Counted from the stretch's first letter, positions 6,470 to 13,815 are shown. The stretch is DNA of 18,347 nt from an uncultured Lysobacteraceae bacterium (GCA_946886995.1 CAMPJU010000004.1:1-18347); one strand, 5' to 3'. The notes: generated by a model from the sequence alone, not told the origin. Made by a program: numbers and translations.

Positions 6470-8563
6470 TCAGTCGCGAGCGTACCCCAGGCGTTCGGAC
6501 ACGGTGTGCAGGGCCGCGAACGGCCTGGCCAGCACGCCTTCGTACGCACGCCAGCGACCGGCCGGCAGTCGTTCGAGTGCAGGGCGCGGCTGCGGGTCGC
6601 GCGGCAACTGCGTGTCGAGTGCGTCGTTGAGCGCGTCGACGAACGCGGCCGGGCGAGCGAAGCCCTCGTCCAGCCGCACCAGCCGGTGCGGATAGAGATT
6701 CTGTTCGTGCAGCGTCGCCACCTGGTCGAGCTGCGCGGCCAGCCATTCGGCCGCCGCCTGCGGCGTGTCGAATGCCACGTGCAGCGGCGAGCCGACCGCC
6801 AGCCAGTCGAGCAGCATGTCGCGCGGGTCGCGCAAGGCGAACAGCAACAGCGTGTCATGCAGGTGCGGTCGCAGCGCCAGCAGCAGCGCGTTGTCCCACC
6901 AGGGCAGCCAGTCGATCATCGCGGCGCTTTCGACGCCACGCCGCGGCAGGGTCTCGAACCAGCCCGCGACCACCTGCTGGGGACTGAGCGTTCCGTCGGC
7001 GAGCGCGGCGGCGGTGTCCGGCCGCTGGAACGCATCGCGCGGCGGACGCGGGCCGAACCGGTCGGCCAGCAGGGGCAGCCCGCTGCGCTCGGCCTGGTCG
7101 GCAAGCAGTTCGACCCAGCTGCCCGGCGCGCCCCACAGCAGGCCCATCCGCGCGGTGCCGTCGTCAACGCCCGCCAGCGGCGGCCACTCCTCGCGCGTCG
7201 CGGTGGGTCGCGGCCGTTGCAGCGTGCTGACTGCGGCCTGTCCCCGTTGCGCCGTCCAGGCTTCCACGGCTTCTTCGTAACGCTCCGCCCGGTCCAGTGC
7301 CAGCGCCAGGCGACCACGCACGAGCTGCCGCGTCGCGGGATCCTCGTGCGCGGCGAGCAGGGCGCGCAACCGGTCGATCGCACGGCCTGGATCGTCGCGC
7401 AGTTCGAGCCAGGCCATCCGCAACCCGGACACGACCCGGGTCGGGTCGGCCGCGAGCACGCGTCGCGTGGTCTCGACGGTGTCGGCCGGGTCGCCCTTCG
7501 GGTCCTGGTCCTGCACGGTCGCCAGTGCCTCGAGCGCATCCAGGTCATCCGGCGCGGCCGCGAGCCAGCGGTCGACCAGCGCGCGCTGGTGGTCGGGCGG
7601 CGTGAACCGCGCCAGCGCCTGCCACAGTGCCGCTTCCTGCGGATGCACCGCCAACGCCGCCTCGATCGCGCGCCCGGCGTCCTGTGCGCGGTCGCGCTGC
7701 AGCCACGCGCGGACCGCGGCCTCCCGCACGTGCGGATCGAGCGGCCGTGCGGCGAAGGCCGGCTGCAGCCAGCGCAGCGCCCGCCCCGGCTTGCCGCGCG
7801 CGGCCTCCAGCAATCCGGCCAGGCGCATCAGCGAGAAGCCGGGATCCGGACGTTCCAGCAGCGGTTCGAGCACCTCCAGCGCGTCATCGGTACGGCCTTG
7901 CTGGTGGCACAGCCGCGACACGACCAGGCGCACGCCGTCGGCTTCCCGCGAACCGGCGTTCGTACCGGGCTGCAGTTCGAGCACCCGCCGGAACGCATGT
8001 TCGGCGAAGGCCGCATGGCCCAGCTGCATGTGCGCGAACCCGAGCGTGAAGTAGCGCTGCGGATCGTCCGCGCCTTCGGCCGCCGGACCGCCGAGCAGCG
8101 AAATCGCCGTCTCGGGCTTGCCCCGGCGCAAGGCGACCATCGCGTCGATGACCGTCAGTTGCGGATCGTCCGGCGCGATGCGCGCGGCGTACTTGGCCAG
8201 GCGCTCGGCCTCGTCGGCATCGCCGCGGGCCAGGGCCAGCTGCGCCTGCAGGAAGTACGCCGGCAACTGGTTCGGATCGAGTTCGGTGGCCCGTGCCAGC
8301 GCGACCCCCGCCGCCTCGGCCTGCCGGCCGCCGAGCAACAGGCTGCCGCGCACCAGGTGCAGGTCCGCGTCGTCCGGCGCCAGCTCGATCGCCTGGTCGA
8401 TGTGCCCCAGCGCGGCATCCAGGTCGCCGGACTGCGCCAGCGCGACAGCCAGCCACCGCTGCGCATCGGCATTGTCCGGCGCCCCGGCGGCCCATTCGCG
8501 GGCGGCGTCGAGGGCCTCGGCGTTGGCGCCGCGGCGCAGGGCTTCGATGATGGCGTCTTGCAT
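6470..8563 (-). CDS. TPR-repeat protein with a degenerate sulfotransferase-like C-terminal domain
   Basis: This is a 697-aa protein without signal peptide. Residues 1 to about 440 are tetratricopeptide helices; clear repeats lie at about 34-66, 66-99, 100-133 and 168-200, and weaker ones continue to about 430. The C-terminal part (470-697) looks like a PAPS-dependent sulfotransferase. It has the 3'-phosphate-type block FALRDPRDML (575-584) and the family-like ending GRWRAYEGVLARPFAAL (669-685). However, the N-terminal PAPS loop, usually of the form GxPRSGTT, reads GAPGSWVEL (478-486), so the arginine and the SGTT core are lost. Catalysis is therefore doubtful and a binding or scaffold role is possible (inference). 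It lies 51 bases behind the YheT-type gene and 22 before the YbhB-type gene, probably in one operon. The start has only a weak ribosome binding site. Confidence 0.85.
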   Translation of the reverse strand: MQDAIIEALRRGANAEALDAAREWAAGAPDNADAQRWLAVALAQSGDLDAALGHIDQAIELAPDDADLHLVRGSLLLGGRQAEAAGVALARATELDPNQLPAYFLQAQLALARGDADEAERLAKYAARIAPDDPQLTVIDAMVALRRGKPETAISLLGGPAAEGADDPQRYFTLGFAHMQLGHAAFAEHAFRRVLELQPGTNAGSREADGVRLVVSRLCHQQGRTDDALEVLEPLLERPDPGFSLMRLAGLLEAARGKPGRALRWLQPAFAARPLDPHVREAAVRAWLQRDRAQDAGRAIEAALAVHPQEAALWQALARFTPPDHQRALVDRWLAAAPDDLDALEALATVQDQDPKGDPADTVETTRRVLAADPTRVVSGLRMAWLELRDDPGRAIDRLRALLAAHEDPATRQLVRGRLALALDRAERYEEAVEAWTAQRGQAAVSTLQRPRPTATREEWPPLAGVDDGTARMGLLWGAPGSWVELLADQAERSGLPLLADRFGPRPPRDAFQRPDTAAALADGTLSPQQVVAGWFETLPRRGVESAAMIDWLPWWDNALLLALRPHLHDTLLLFALRDPRDMLLDWLAVGSPLHVAFDTPQAAAEWLAAQLDQVATLHEQNLYPHRLVRLDEGFARPAAFVDALNDALDTQLPRDPQPRPALERLPAGRWRAYEGVLARPFAALHTVSERLGYARD

Positions 8564-8614
8564 GCGCAGTCTGGATCCGGCGGGAAGCCGGCCATTGTAC
8601 CGGCAGCCCCCCGC

Positions 8615-9607
8615 TCACCCGGCCGCGAGCTTCCCTGCCAGCCAGTCCTCCGCGTAGCCGCGCATCCGCGCGTCGAGCAGGAAGCCGCAATGCCCGCCAT
8701 GCGCCGCCACCTCCACGCGCACGCCGGGTGGCAGGCGCAGGGCGTCGAAGCCGGCGACCGGGATCACCGGGTCGTCCGCGCTGGTCAGGATGTCGGCGGG
8801 AACTTCCAGGCCGGCCAGCCGCCCACCCGCGATCGAATACCCGTCGAAGTAGCGGTCGACATGGCCGAAGTCGGTGTGACGCTCGACCAGCCACCCCGTC
8901 AGCGGACGCAGGTCGAGGCCCATGGTCCGGTCGTCAAGCGCGAGCAGGTCGGGGAACAGGGCCTGCTTGCGGCGCAGCGATCGCGTCCACTTGCGTCGGA
9001 AATACCAGGCGTACAACGGGAATCCGCGCTCCATCGCGGTCATCGTCTCGGCCGGATCCAGCACCGGGCACACCACCGCGATGCGTGCCACCGCCAGCCC
9101 CGCGGCCGGGGCACGCAGCCCCAGCCGCAGCGCGAAGTTGCCACCGAGCGAGTAGCCACCCACGCGCAGCGGCGCGGACGGGTCCGGCTGGAACCGCCGC
9201 GCGATGTCGCCGGCCGCGTGCACCACCTCGTCGATCAGGCAGGAATGGAAGATGCCCGGATTGAGGTGGTGGGTGTCGCCGTGGTCGCGGAAGTTGAGGC
9301 GGAACACGTCGAACCCGCGCGCCAGCAGGCGCGCCGCGGACAGGCGCATGTAGGTCGACTCGGCGCTGCCCTCCCATCCGTGCAGCAGGAGCGCGAGCCC
9401 GAGCGCCTCGCGGCCCGGCACGGTGCTGTGCAGGCCCTGCAGCCGCACCCCGTCGCCGCCGTCGACGACATGGGTCGCGGTGACCGCTCCCGTGGAAGCC
9501 AGCGCGCGCCCCGCCATCCGCCGGCGCAGCGGGCTGGAACCGAGCACGCTCTGCGCATGCGCGTTGCGCAGCCACCGGGGTGCGCGATAAGGCGACCCGA
9601 CGCTCAA
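8615..9607 (-). CDS. YheT-family alpha/beta-fold hydrolase
   Basis: This 330-aa protein matches the YheT/EMB8 hydrolase family. RNAHAQSVLGS (residues 14-24) is the typical N-terminal block (N-H-Q region). LLLHGWEGS (73-81) is the oxyanion-hole region. RLNFRDHGDTHHLNPGIFHS (103-122) is diagnostic, as is the nucleophile elbow GGYSLGGN with Ser153. Asp278 or Asp279 (SADDP) and His306 (HGGHCGF) complete the triad. I chose a TTG start at 9607. It overlaps the TGA stop of the acyltransferase gene (TTGA), and no ATG or GTG lies between there and the conserved block. The overlap implies coupled translation. The family's substrate is unsettled; esters or lipids are plausible given the neighbour. Confidence 0.9.
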   Translation of the reverse strand: MSVGSPYRAPRWLRNAHAQSVLGSSPLRRRMAGRALASTGAVTATHVVDGGDGVRLQGLHSTVPGREALGLALLLHGWEGSAESTYMRLSAARLLARGFDVFRLNFRDHGDTHHLNPGIFHSCLIDEVVHAAGDIARRFQPDPSAPLRVGGYSLGGNFALRLGLRAPAAGLAVARIAVVCPVLDPAETMTAMERGFPLYAWYFRRKWTRSLRRKQALFPDLLALDDRTMGLDLRPLTGWLVERHTDFGHVDRYFDGYSIAGGRLAGLEVPADILTSADDPVIPVAGFDALRLPPGVRVEVAAHGGHCGFLLDARMRGYAEDWLAGKLAAG

Positions 9608-10362
9608 GGCGCCTGCATGGCCGCGACGATGCGGTCGCGCGCCAGCCCCGCGATGCGCCGCCGGCCCGCCGCGTCCGCCGTATCCACGGGCACCAGGAAA
9701 TGCACTTCCGCCACGCGCGCCGGTTCGCCGAGCAACCGCAGGAAGTTGCCGAGGAACCGTTCGCCCGGCTGGAACGCGACGACGGTCTGCGCCTCGCCGC
9801 GTTCGCCGTAGCGCAGCGCCACCGGCTGCACGCGCACGCCGGCCTCGACCGCCGCCAGGAAGATCCGGGCATGGAACGGACCGACCTCGCGCCCGTCGCG
9901 CGTGCGGCCTTCCGGGAACACGCCGACCGACCGGCCGCGGCGCAATCGCGCCAGCATCTCGTGCAGCACGCCGCCCATCGACTCGGCGCTGCCGCGCTGG
10001 TGGAAGATCGTCTCGGCGCGCCCCGCCATCCAGCCCACCAGCGGCCAACCGGCGATCTCGCGCTTGGCGACGAAACCCATCATCCGCTGGCTGTGCAGCA
10101 CCACGATGTCGATCCAGCTGACGTGGTTGGCGACGAACAGCACGGCGCCGCGCAGCGGCTCGCCGACGCGTCGGAGGCGGAAGCCGAACACCCGCACCAG
10201 GCCCGCCGACCACCAGCGGATGACGCGATGGTCGAATCGCTGGCCGTGCTCGCCGCGACGCGCCCACGGGAGGCTCACGATGAACATCGCCAGGGGCAGC
10301 AGCACCAGCAGGTGCAGCAGCAGCCATGGCATCCGGAGCAGGTATCGCAGGGCGCGCATCAT
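9604..10362 (-). CDS. Lysophospholipid acyltransferase of the PlsC (1-acyl-glycerol-3-phosphate acyltransferase) family
   Basis: This 252-aa membrane-associated acyltransferase is of the type that adds an acyl chain to a lysophospholipid. A hydrophobic N-terminal anchor spans residues 8-33. The catalytic HX4D motif is NHVSWID with His80 and Asp85. FPEGRT (149-154) is the substrate-phosphate motif, and IFHQRGS (119-125) is the third family block. PlsC itself makes phosphatidic acid, but xanthomonads and relatives often have several paralogues, so I give no gene symbol. Two consecutive ATG codons (10362 and 10359) are possible starts. The gene follows the thioesterase by 28 bases and overlaps the YheT-type gene by four. 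Confidence 0.92.
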   Translation of the reverse strand: MMRALRYLLRMPWLLLHLLVLLPLAMFIVSLPWARRGEHGQRFDHRVIRWWSAGLVRVFGFRLRRVGEPLRGAVLFVANHVSWIDIVVLHSQRMMGFVAKREIAGWPLVGWMAGRAETIFHQRGSAESMGGVLHEMLARLRRGRSVGVFPEGRTRDGREVGPFHARIFLAAVEAGVRVQPVALRYGERGEAQTVVAFQPGERFLGNFLRLLGEPARVAEVHFLVPVDTADAAGRRRIAGLARDRIVAAMQAP

Positions 10363-10368
10363 CGCGGA

Positions 10369-10374
10369 ACGATA
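10369..10374 (-). promoter_or_regulatory. Possible -10 element directly before the acyltransferase gene
   Basis: TATCGT (4 of 6) lies exactly six bases before the first ATG at 10362, repeating the spacing seen at hemF and uppP. No good Shine-Dalgarno sequence is present. It partly overlaps a small hairpin with arms 10372-10377 and 10381-10386. It may be an internal, leaderless promoter within the operon, or chance. Confidence 0.25.
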
Positions 10375-10390
10375 CCGGAACGGTGTGGCG

Positions 10391-10813
10391 TCAGGCCGGC
10401 TCGCCGATGACCGCCAGGGTGATGCGCGACACGCAGGCCAGTCGCCCGCGTGCGTCCTCGATCCGGATCTCCCAGACCTGGGTGCGCCGGCCGACGTGCA
10501 GCGGCCGTGCGGTGCCGGTCACCAGCCCGCCGGTGACCGCCTGCAGGTGGTTGGCGTTGATCTCGATCCCGACCACCCGCTGTCCGTCGGCCACGCACAG
10601 GTTGCCGGCGCTGCTGCCGAGCGTCTCGGCCAGCAGCACCGATGCACCGCCATGGAGCAGGCCGTACGGCTGCACCGTGCGCGCGTCGACCGGCATGGTG
10701 GCGCGCAGGAAGTCATCGCCCACTTCGGTGAACACGATGCCGAGGTGCTCGATGGCACTGCCGGCCGACAGCGCGTCGAGTTCGGCCGGCGTGGGCCGGC
10801 GCACGAAGGCCAC
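10391..10813 (-). CDS. Hotdog-fold acyl-CoA thioesterase, YdiI/MenI- and PaaI-like
   Basis: This 140-aa protein closely resembles E. coli YdiI, a 1,4-dihydroxy-2-naphthoyl-CoA thioesterase with broad activity. It contains ATMPVDARTVQPYGLLHGG (residues 38-56) with the HGG motif, the probable catalytic Glu63 (LAETLGS), GIEINANHL (82-90), and the C-terminal strand pattern RRTQVWEIRIED (109-120). No ATG is available. The GTG at 10813 gives an N-terminus that lines up residue for residue with YdiI (R-x-x-T-x-x-x-L spacing), and a GTG three codons later is an alternative. The Shine-Dalgarno sequence is poor. It lies 29 bases behind the YkvA gene and 28 before the acyltransferase gene. The YdiI reaction serves menaquinone synthesis; whether this organism makes menaquinone is not visible here, so other acyl-CoAs are equally possible. 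Confidence 0.88.
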   Translation of the reverse strand: MAFVRRPTPAELDALSAGSAIEHLGIVFTEVGDDFLRATMPVDARTVQPYGLLHGGASVLLAETLGSSAGNLCVADGQRVVGIEINANHLQAVTGGLVTGTARPLHVGRRTQVWEIRIEDARGRLACVSRITLAVIGEPA

Positions 10814-10842
10814 TGCAGGGAGCCGCGGAGTCGGTGGGGCGA

Positions 10843-11460
10843 TCAGCCGGCGCGGAAGATGCCCGGGCGCCAGCCACGGTCGGCGTAGCTGCGCTTGTTG
10901 CCCGCGTAGCCGCTGCTGCGGCCGTAGCCGCCGCCGGCATCGCGCGCGCGGCGCCGGTGCATGCGCTCGACCAGCTCCTCGCGGCGTCCGCCCAGCCATT
11001 CCGCGCGACCGACCTTGGACGGTTCCACGCCGTGGCGCTTCGCCTCGCGTTCGCGGTAATCGCAGAACTCGTCGTACGCGTCGATCTCGTGCTTCAGGTC
11101 GCGCACGCACAACTCGATCATCACCGCGTCGTCCAGGTAGCCCAGCACCTTGACGTGGTCCGGGATGACGTCGGCCGGCTCGCAGAAATAGGTGAGCGCC
11201 GACAGCACGCGCTGGCGGTCCTCGCCGGGCATCGCCCAGCCCTCGTCGCGCACCATCGCGATCAGGTCGTCCAGCCGGAGCAGGCGTTCCATGATGAAGT
11301 CCGGGACCTGCTCGCCCTGCGCCTCGACCAGCAGCTTCGACGCACACTCGACGATCTCCGCGTCGTCCTTGCCTGCCGCGGCCTGCTTCGCCGCCTCCAT
11401 CGCGTCCTCGAAATGCTTGAGGTCACGGTCGTTGAGTTCCAGGGTCAGCGAGATCGACAT
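10843..11460 (-). CDS. YkvA/DUF1232 domain protein with a Gly/Ser/Tyr/Arg tail module
   Basis: This is a 205-aa protein. The segment LTYFCEPADVIPDHVKVLGY followed by LDDA (residues 89-112) matches the YkvA/DUF1232 core (a Pro-x-D-x-x-P-D turn, then G-x-x-D-D-A). The region before it (1-85) is helical and acidic. The last 37 residues (169-205) are strongly basic and glycine/tyrosine-rich, with RRRARD, GGGYGRSSGYA (176-186) and WRPGIFR (197-203). This tail is shared with the 64-aa protein encoded just upstream (see findings). No signal peptide is visible. The ATG at 11460 lacks a strong ribosome binding site. A good promoter lies 33-62 bases upstream, right after a terminator. The molecular function of the family is unknown. 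Confidence 0.88.
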   Translation of the reverse strand: MSISLTLELNDRDLKHFEDAMEAAKQAAAGKDDAEIVECASKLLVEAQGEQVPDFIMERLLRLDDLIAMVRDEGWAMPGEDRQRVLSALTYFCEPADVIPDHVKVLGYLDDAVMIELCVRDLKHEIDAYDEFCDYREREAKRHGVEPSKVGRAEWLGGRREELVERMHRRRARDAGGGYGRSSGYAGNKRSYADRGWRPGIFRAG

Positions 11461-11492
11461 GGCGGGTCCGTTTGCGTCGTGTGGAATCGCGC

Positions 11493-11522
11493 AGCGTAGG
11501 ACTGCGGTCGATCGACAGTCAA
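11493..11522 (-). promoter_or_regulatory. Sigma-70-type promoter for the YkvA gene with a dyad in its spacer
   Basis: On the minus strand TTGACT (11522-11517; 5 of 6 to TTGACA) is followed after 18 bases by TACGCT (11498-11493; 3 of 6). This predicts a transcript start near 11486 and a leader of about 26 bases. The spacer holds the perfect 10-base palindrome GTCGATCGAC (11507-11516). A wider inverted pair GACTG (11500-11504) / CAGTC (11516-11520) is nearly concentric with it, and a repressor could bind there (inference). Confidence 0.55.
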
Positions 11523-11524
11523 CG

Positions 11525-11549
11525 AAAAGAATCCGCGTTCCGCGGATCC
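11525..11549 (-). terminator. Intrinsic terminator behind the 64-aa protein gene
   Basis: On the minus strand GGATCCGCG, a GAA loop and CGCGGATTC form a nine-pair stem (one G-U pair), followed directly by TTTTCGTT. This is a normal rho-independent terminator shape. It lies 54 bases after the stop of the 64-aa gene, and its T-run abuts the -35 box of the next gene. An alternative, longer pairing of its 5' arm with 11563-11577 is described in the findings. Confidence 0.7.
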
Positions 11550-11602
11550 GCAAGGGGTGGGCGGATCCGGGAACGCGGCGGGGAGAGGGTGACGCGATTC
11601 GA

Positions 11603-11797
11603 TCAGGCGCAGCGGAACCCGGCCTGGCGCCAGGTGGGCGCGTAGCGACGGTCGGCATTCGCATAGCCGCTGCTCTTGCCGTAGCCGATGCCGAAATCGC
11701 GCTCGCGGCGGCGGGTGGTGGCGACTGCCGTTCCGCGTCGCTCCACGGCGACGTCGCGCGGCAGGGAGGGGGACGGGAACTGGCGGACGGTCTTCAT
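11603..11797 (-). CDS. Small basic protein (64 aa) sharing the tail module of the neighbouring YkvA protein
   Basis: This 64-aa basic protein has no signal peptide or membrane segment. Residues 1-28 (starting MKTVRQFPSPSLPRD) are not recognised. Residues 29-64 form the module RRRERD, GIGYGKSSGYA (36-46), RRYAPTWR (50-57) and FR near the end. The same arrangement forms the C-terminus of the YkvA protein, with about 20 of 36 positions identical by eye. The ATG at 11797 follows AGAGGAAG five bases upstream, a strong ribosome binding site. The gene has its own upstream operator-like dyad and its own terminator. These three signs make it a real gene despite its size. Function unknown. Confidence 0.8.
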   Translation of the reverse strand: MKTVRQFPSPSLPRDVAVERRGTAVATTRRRERDFGIGYGKSSGYANADRRYAPTWRQAGFRCA

Positions 11798-11834
11798 GGC
11801 TTCCTCTGCGGTGGTACCGGGGGACCCGGTGTGA

Positions 11835-11870
11835 ATTGGTGTATTGGTAGACTACAACACCAAGACCAAT
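11835..11870. promoter_or_regulatory. Doubled inverted repeat upstream of the 64-aa gene, probable operator
   Basis: The plus strand carries ATTGGT at 11835-11840 and again at 11843-11848, then a 10-base centre, then ACCAA at 11859-11863 and ACCAAT at 11865-11870. Thus two copies of one hexamer face two inverted copies. Inside is also GTAG (11847-11850) / CTAC (11852-11855), and TTGGTGT / ACACCAA at 11836-11842 / 11857-11863. It is 38 bases upstream of the 64-aa start codon, in the only promoter-sized gap before that gene. No convincing -10/-35 pair is seen, which is common where an operator overlaps the promoter. The binding protein is unknown; a GntR-type regulator is one possibility. Confidence 0.55.
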
Positions 11871-11907
11871 CCGCATGGGCCGGAAGTCACCCATCCGTAG
11901 GCAGGGG

Positions 11908-13815
11908 TCAGAGGACCGGCGCCAGCCCCGCCCCGAAGGCCATCAGGATCCGCGTGTACAGCCATTTCGGGCCTATCGCGACCTCCGGGAAGTCCCCGAC
12001 CGGCCGGTAGCAGGCCTCGAAGTCCGGGTGGTCCCGCCGCACAGGCACCGGGCAGTCCGGGCCGGGCTGGAATTCGTAGCTGGTGGCGTACCGGACCGGC
12101 CAGAGGTCGAACAGGGGCAGCCGCTCGAAGACCTTCCCCAGCGAGTAGTCCAGGCCGGACAGGACCGGCGGCTTCGGCCGGCGCGCGATCAGCCAGGAGT
12201 TCTCCGGCGAGATGTCGCGGCGGATGCTCGCCGCCAGCTGCGCCGCGAAAGCCGGGTCCGGCACGACCACCGCGCTCTCGGTGTTGTAGTTGTCCGACCG
12301 CGGGTCGAAGTTGTGGGTGCCGACCACGCCCACGCGCTCGTCCACCACCAGCGACTTGGCGTGCAGCCCGATGCGCAGGCCGGCGCGCTCCAGCTGGACC
12401 GGCTCGGTCACCGGGCCCAGCGAGAGGAAGGACGGCCGGGTCTCGGTGCGCAACCGCCGGCGCAGCACGCTGCCCCGCTCCAGGCGACCGGTTTCCATCG
12501 TCCTCGCACCAGTGGCGAGCCGCACCGGCTCGCGCGCGCCGGTGGCCGCGAAGTCGATCGGCGCGTCGCCGGGAAACGGCTTGTACTCGTAGATGTGGAA
12601 CCCGAAGTCGCGCAGGAAGGTGCGCTTGTACTTGTGCGACAGCGCGTAAACCATGAATGCATCGGTCGCGGCCAGGCTGTTGGTGGACACCGTCACCAGC
12701 GGCGGGTCGGGCCGCGCATTGAGTTCGGCGAAGACGTCCTGCGCGGCTTCGGACAGCACCAGGTAGGGCGTCTGCAGCAGCACTTCCTCGCGCGCCGATT
12801 CGATCAGGCTGCGCAGGACGCTGGACGAGCGATCGCCTGCTTCCTCTGCCTCGGGGTCGTGCTTGGCGGGCAGGTCCGCGATGAAGTGCACGGCACCGAC
12901 CTCGAGCGCGGGCGCGACGATCCGCGCCTGCAGCTGCGCGGGATCGGCCGCCTCGGCCCGCGCCTGCGCGACGCGGTCGGGACGCGTGTAGGGCGGGAGC
13001 GCCAGCGCGGGAACGCCTTGCGCCAGGAGGTAGCCGCCAACGTCGGTCAGTCGCGCCGCCGGGACACTGCGCGGGTCGGACCAGAACAGTTCGAAGTTGG
13101 CACGCATGTCGCGCGCCTCCGGCCCTGCGACCAGCAGGTCGCGGTCACGGAAGTCGTAGCTCGCATCCCAGTCGTAGTAGTCGTTCTGGTAATTGCGCCC
13201 GCCGGTGATGCCCACCGCGCCGTCGACCAGCAGCAGCTTGCTGTGCATGCGCTGGTTGAACTCGCGGAAGCAGCACAGCACGCTCATGGCGTAGTGGAAG
13301 TAGTTGGGCCGTGCGCGGTTGAACGTCGGGTTGTAGATGCGCAACCGGAAGTTCCGGTGCGCGCCCGACAGCGCGGCCAGCGTCTCGACCTGGTCCAGGG
13401 CCGACAGCTGGTCGATCAGCACCCGGACGCGCACGCCGCGCCGCGCCGCGGCCAGCAACTCCTCCAGGAACAGGTGGCCCGCATCGTCCTGGTCGAAGAT
13501 GTAGGTCTGCAGGTCGATGCTGCTGGTGGCGCTGCGGATCAGGTCCAGGCGCGCGAGCATCGCGTCCCGGCCCGAGTCGAGGATGACCACGTGGTGGCGC
13601 GGCGCCTCGGGGGTGGATCGGGCGAAGGAGCGCCCGGCCAGGTCGCGTATCGGCGACGCGTCGGCACACGCATCGGGTTCGCTGCAGGTCAGCTGGTCGC
13701 TGCGCGCCTCGACGGCGATCGCCTCTGCGCGTTCGCGCTCCGCGGGCGACAGTGTCGCGCAGGCGCTTCCGGCCAGCGCCATCAGGAGGACTGCGCCACG
13801 CAGCACCGGGATCAT
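11908..13815 (-). CDS. Phospholipase D-like family protein (cardiolipin-synthase-C-like), probable lipoprotein
   Basis: This 635-aa protein has two complete HKD motifs: HSKLLLVD (His191, Lys193, Asp198) followed by GITGGRN, and HAKSLVVD (His485, Lys487, Asp492) followed by GVVGTHNFDPRS. Two HKD motifs per chain are the active site of PLD and of ClsC/YmdC-type cardiolipin synthases, which exchange phosphatidyl groups through a covalent histidine intermediate. The N-terminus is a signal sequence ending AGSAC at Cys19, so a membrane-anchored periplasmic location is likely; the lipobox is slightly atypical (Gly at -3). The protein is longer than ClsC (under 500 aa) because of inserts between the motifs. 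The ATG at 13815 overlaps the yceI-type stop (ATGA), implying coupled translation. Whether it makes cardiolipin or hydrolyses lipids or nucleic acid is not visible. Confidence 0.9.
   Translation of the reverse strand: MIPVLRGAVLLMALAGSACATLSPAERERAEAIAVEARSDQLTCSEPDACADASPIRDLAGRSFARSTPEAPRHHVVILDSGRDAMLARLDLIRSATSSIDLQTYIFDQDDAGHLFLEELLAAARRGVRVRVLIDQLSALDQVETLAALSGAHRNFRLRIYNPTFNRARPNYFHYAMSVLCCFREFNQRMHSKLLLVDGAVGITGGRNYQNDYYDWDASYDFRDRDLLVAGPEARDMRANFELFWSDPRSVPAARLTDVGGYLLAQGVPALALPPYTRPDRVAQARAEAADPAQLQARIVAPALEVGAVHFIADLPAKHDPEAEEAGDRSSSVLRSLIESAREEVLLQTPYLVLSEAAQDVFAELNARPDPPLVTVSTNSLAATDAFMVYALSHKYKRTFLRDFGFHIYEYKPFPGDAPIDFAATGAREPVRLATGARTMETGRLERGSVLRRRLRTETRPSFLSLGPVTEPVQLERAGLRIGLHAKSLVVDERVGVVGTHNFDPRSDNYNTESAVVVPDPAFAAQLAASIRRDISPENSWLIARRPKPPVLSGLDYSLGKVFERLPLFDLWPVRYATSYEFQPGPDCPVPVRRDHPDFEACYRPVGDFPEVAIGPKWLYTRILMAFGAGLAPVL

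Noticed and set aside
8587..8604. GCCGG/CCGGC hairpin between the YheT-type and TPR genes considered as a terminator
   Set aside because: Only five pairs, an eight-base loop and no T-run; the two genes are probably co-transcribed.
6107..9811. A plus-strand open frame of over 1,200 codons across the TPR, hydrolase and acyltransferase genes
   Set aside because: It is the antisense shadow of genes with clear motifs, is extremely rich in Arg, Gln, Gly and Ala, has no recognisable domain, and arises easily in GC-rich codon-biased DNA.
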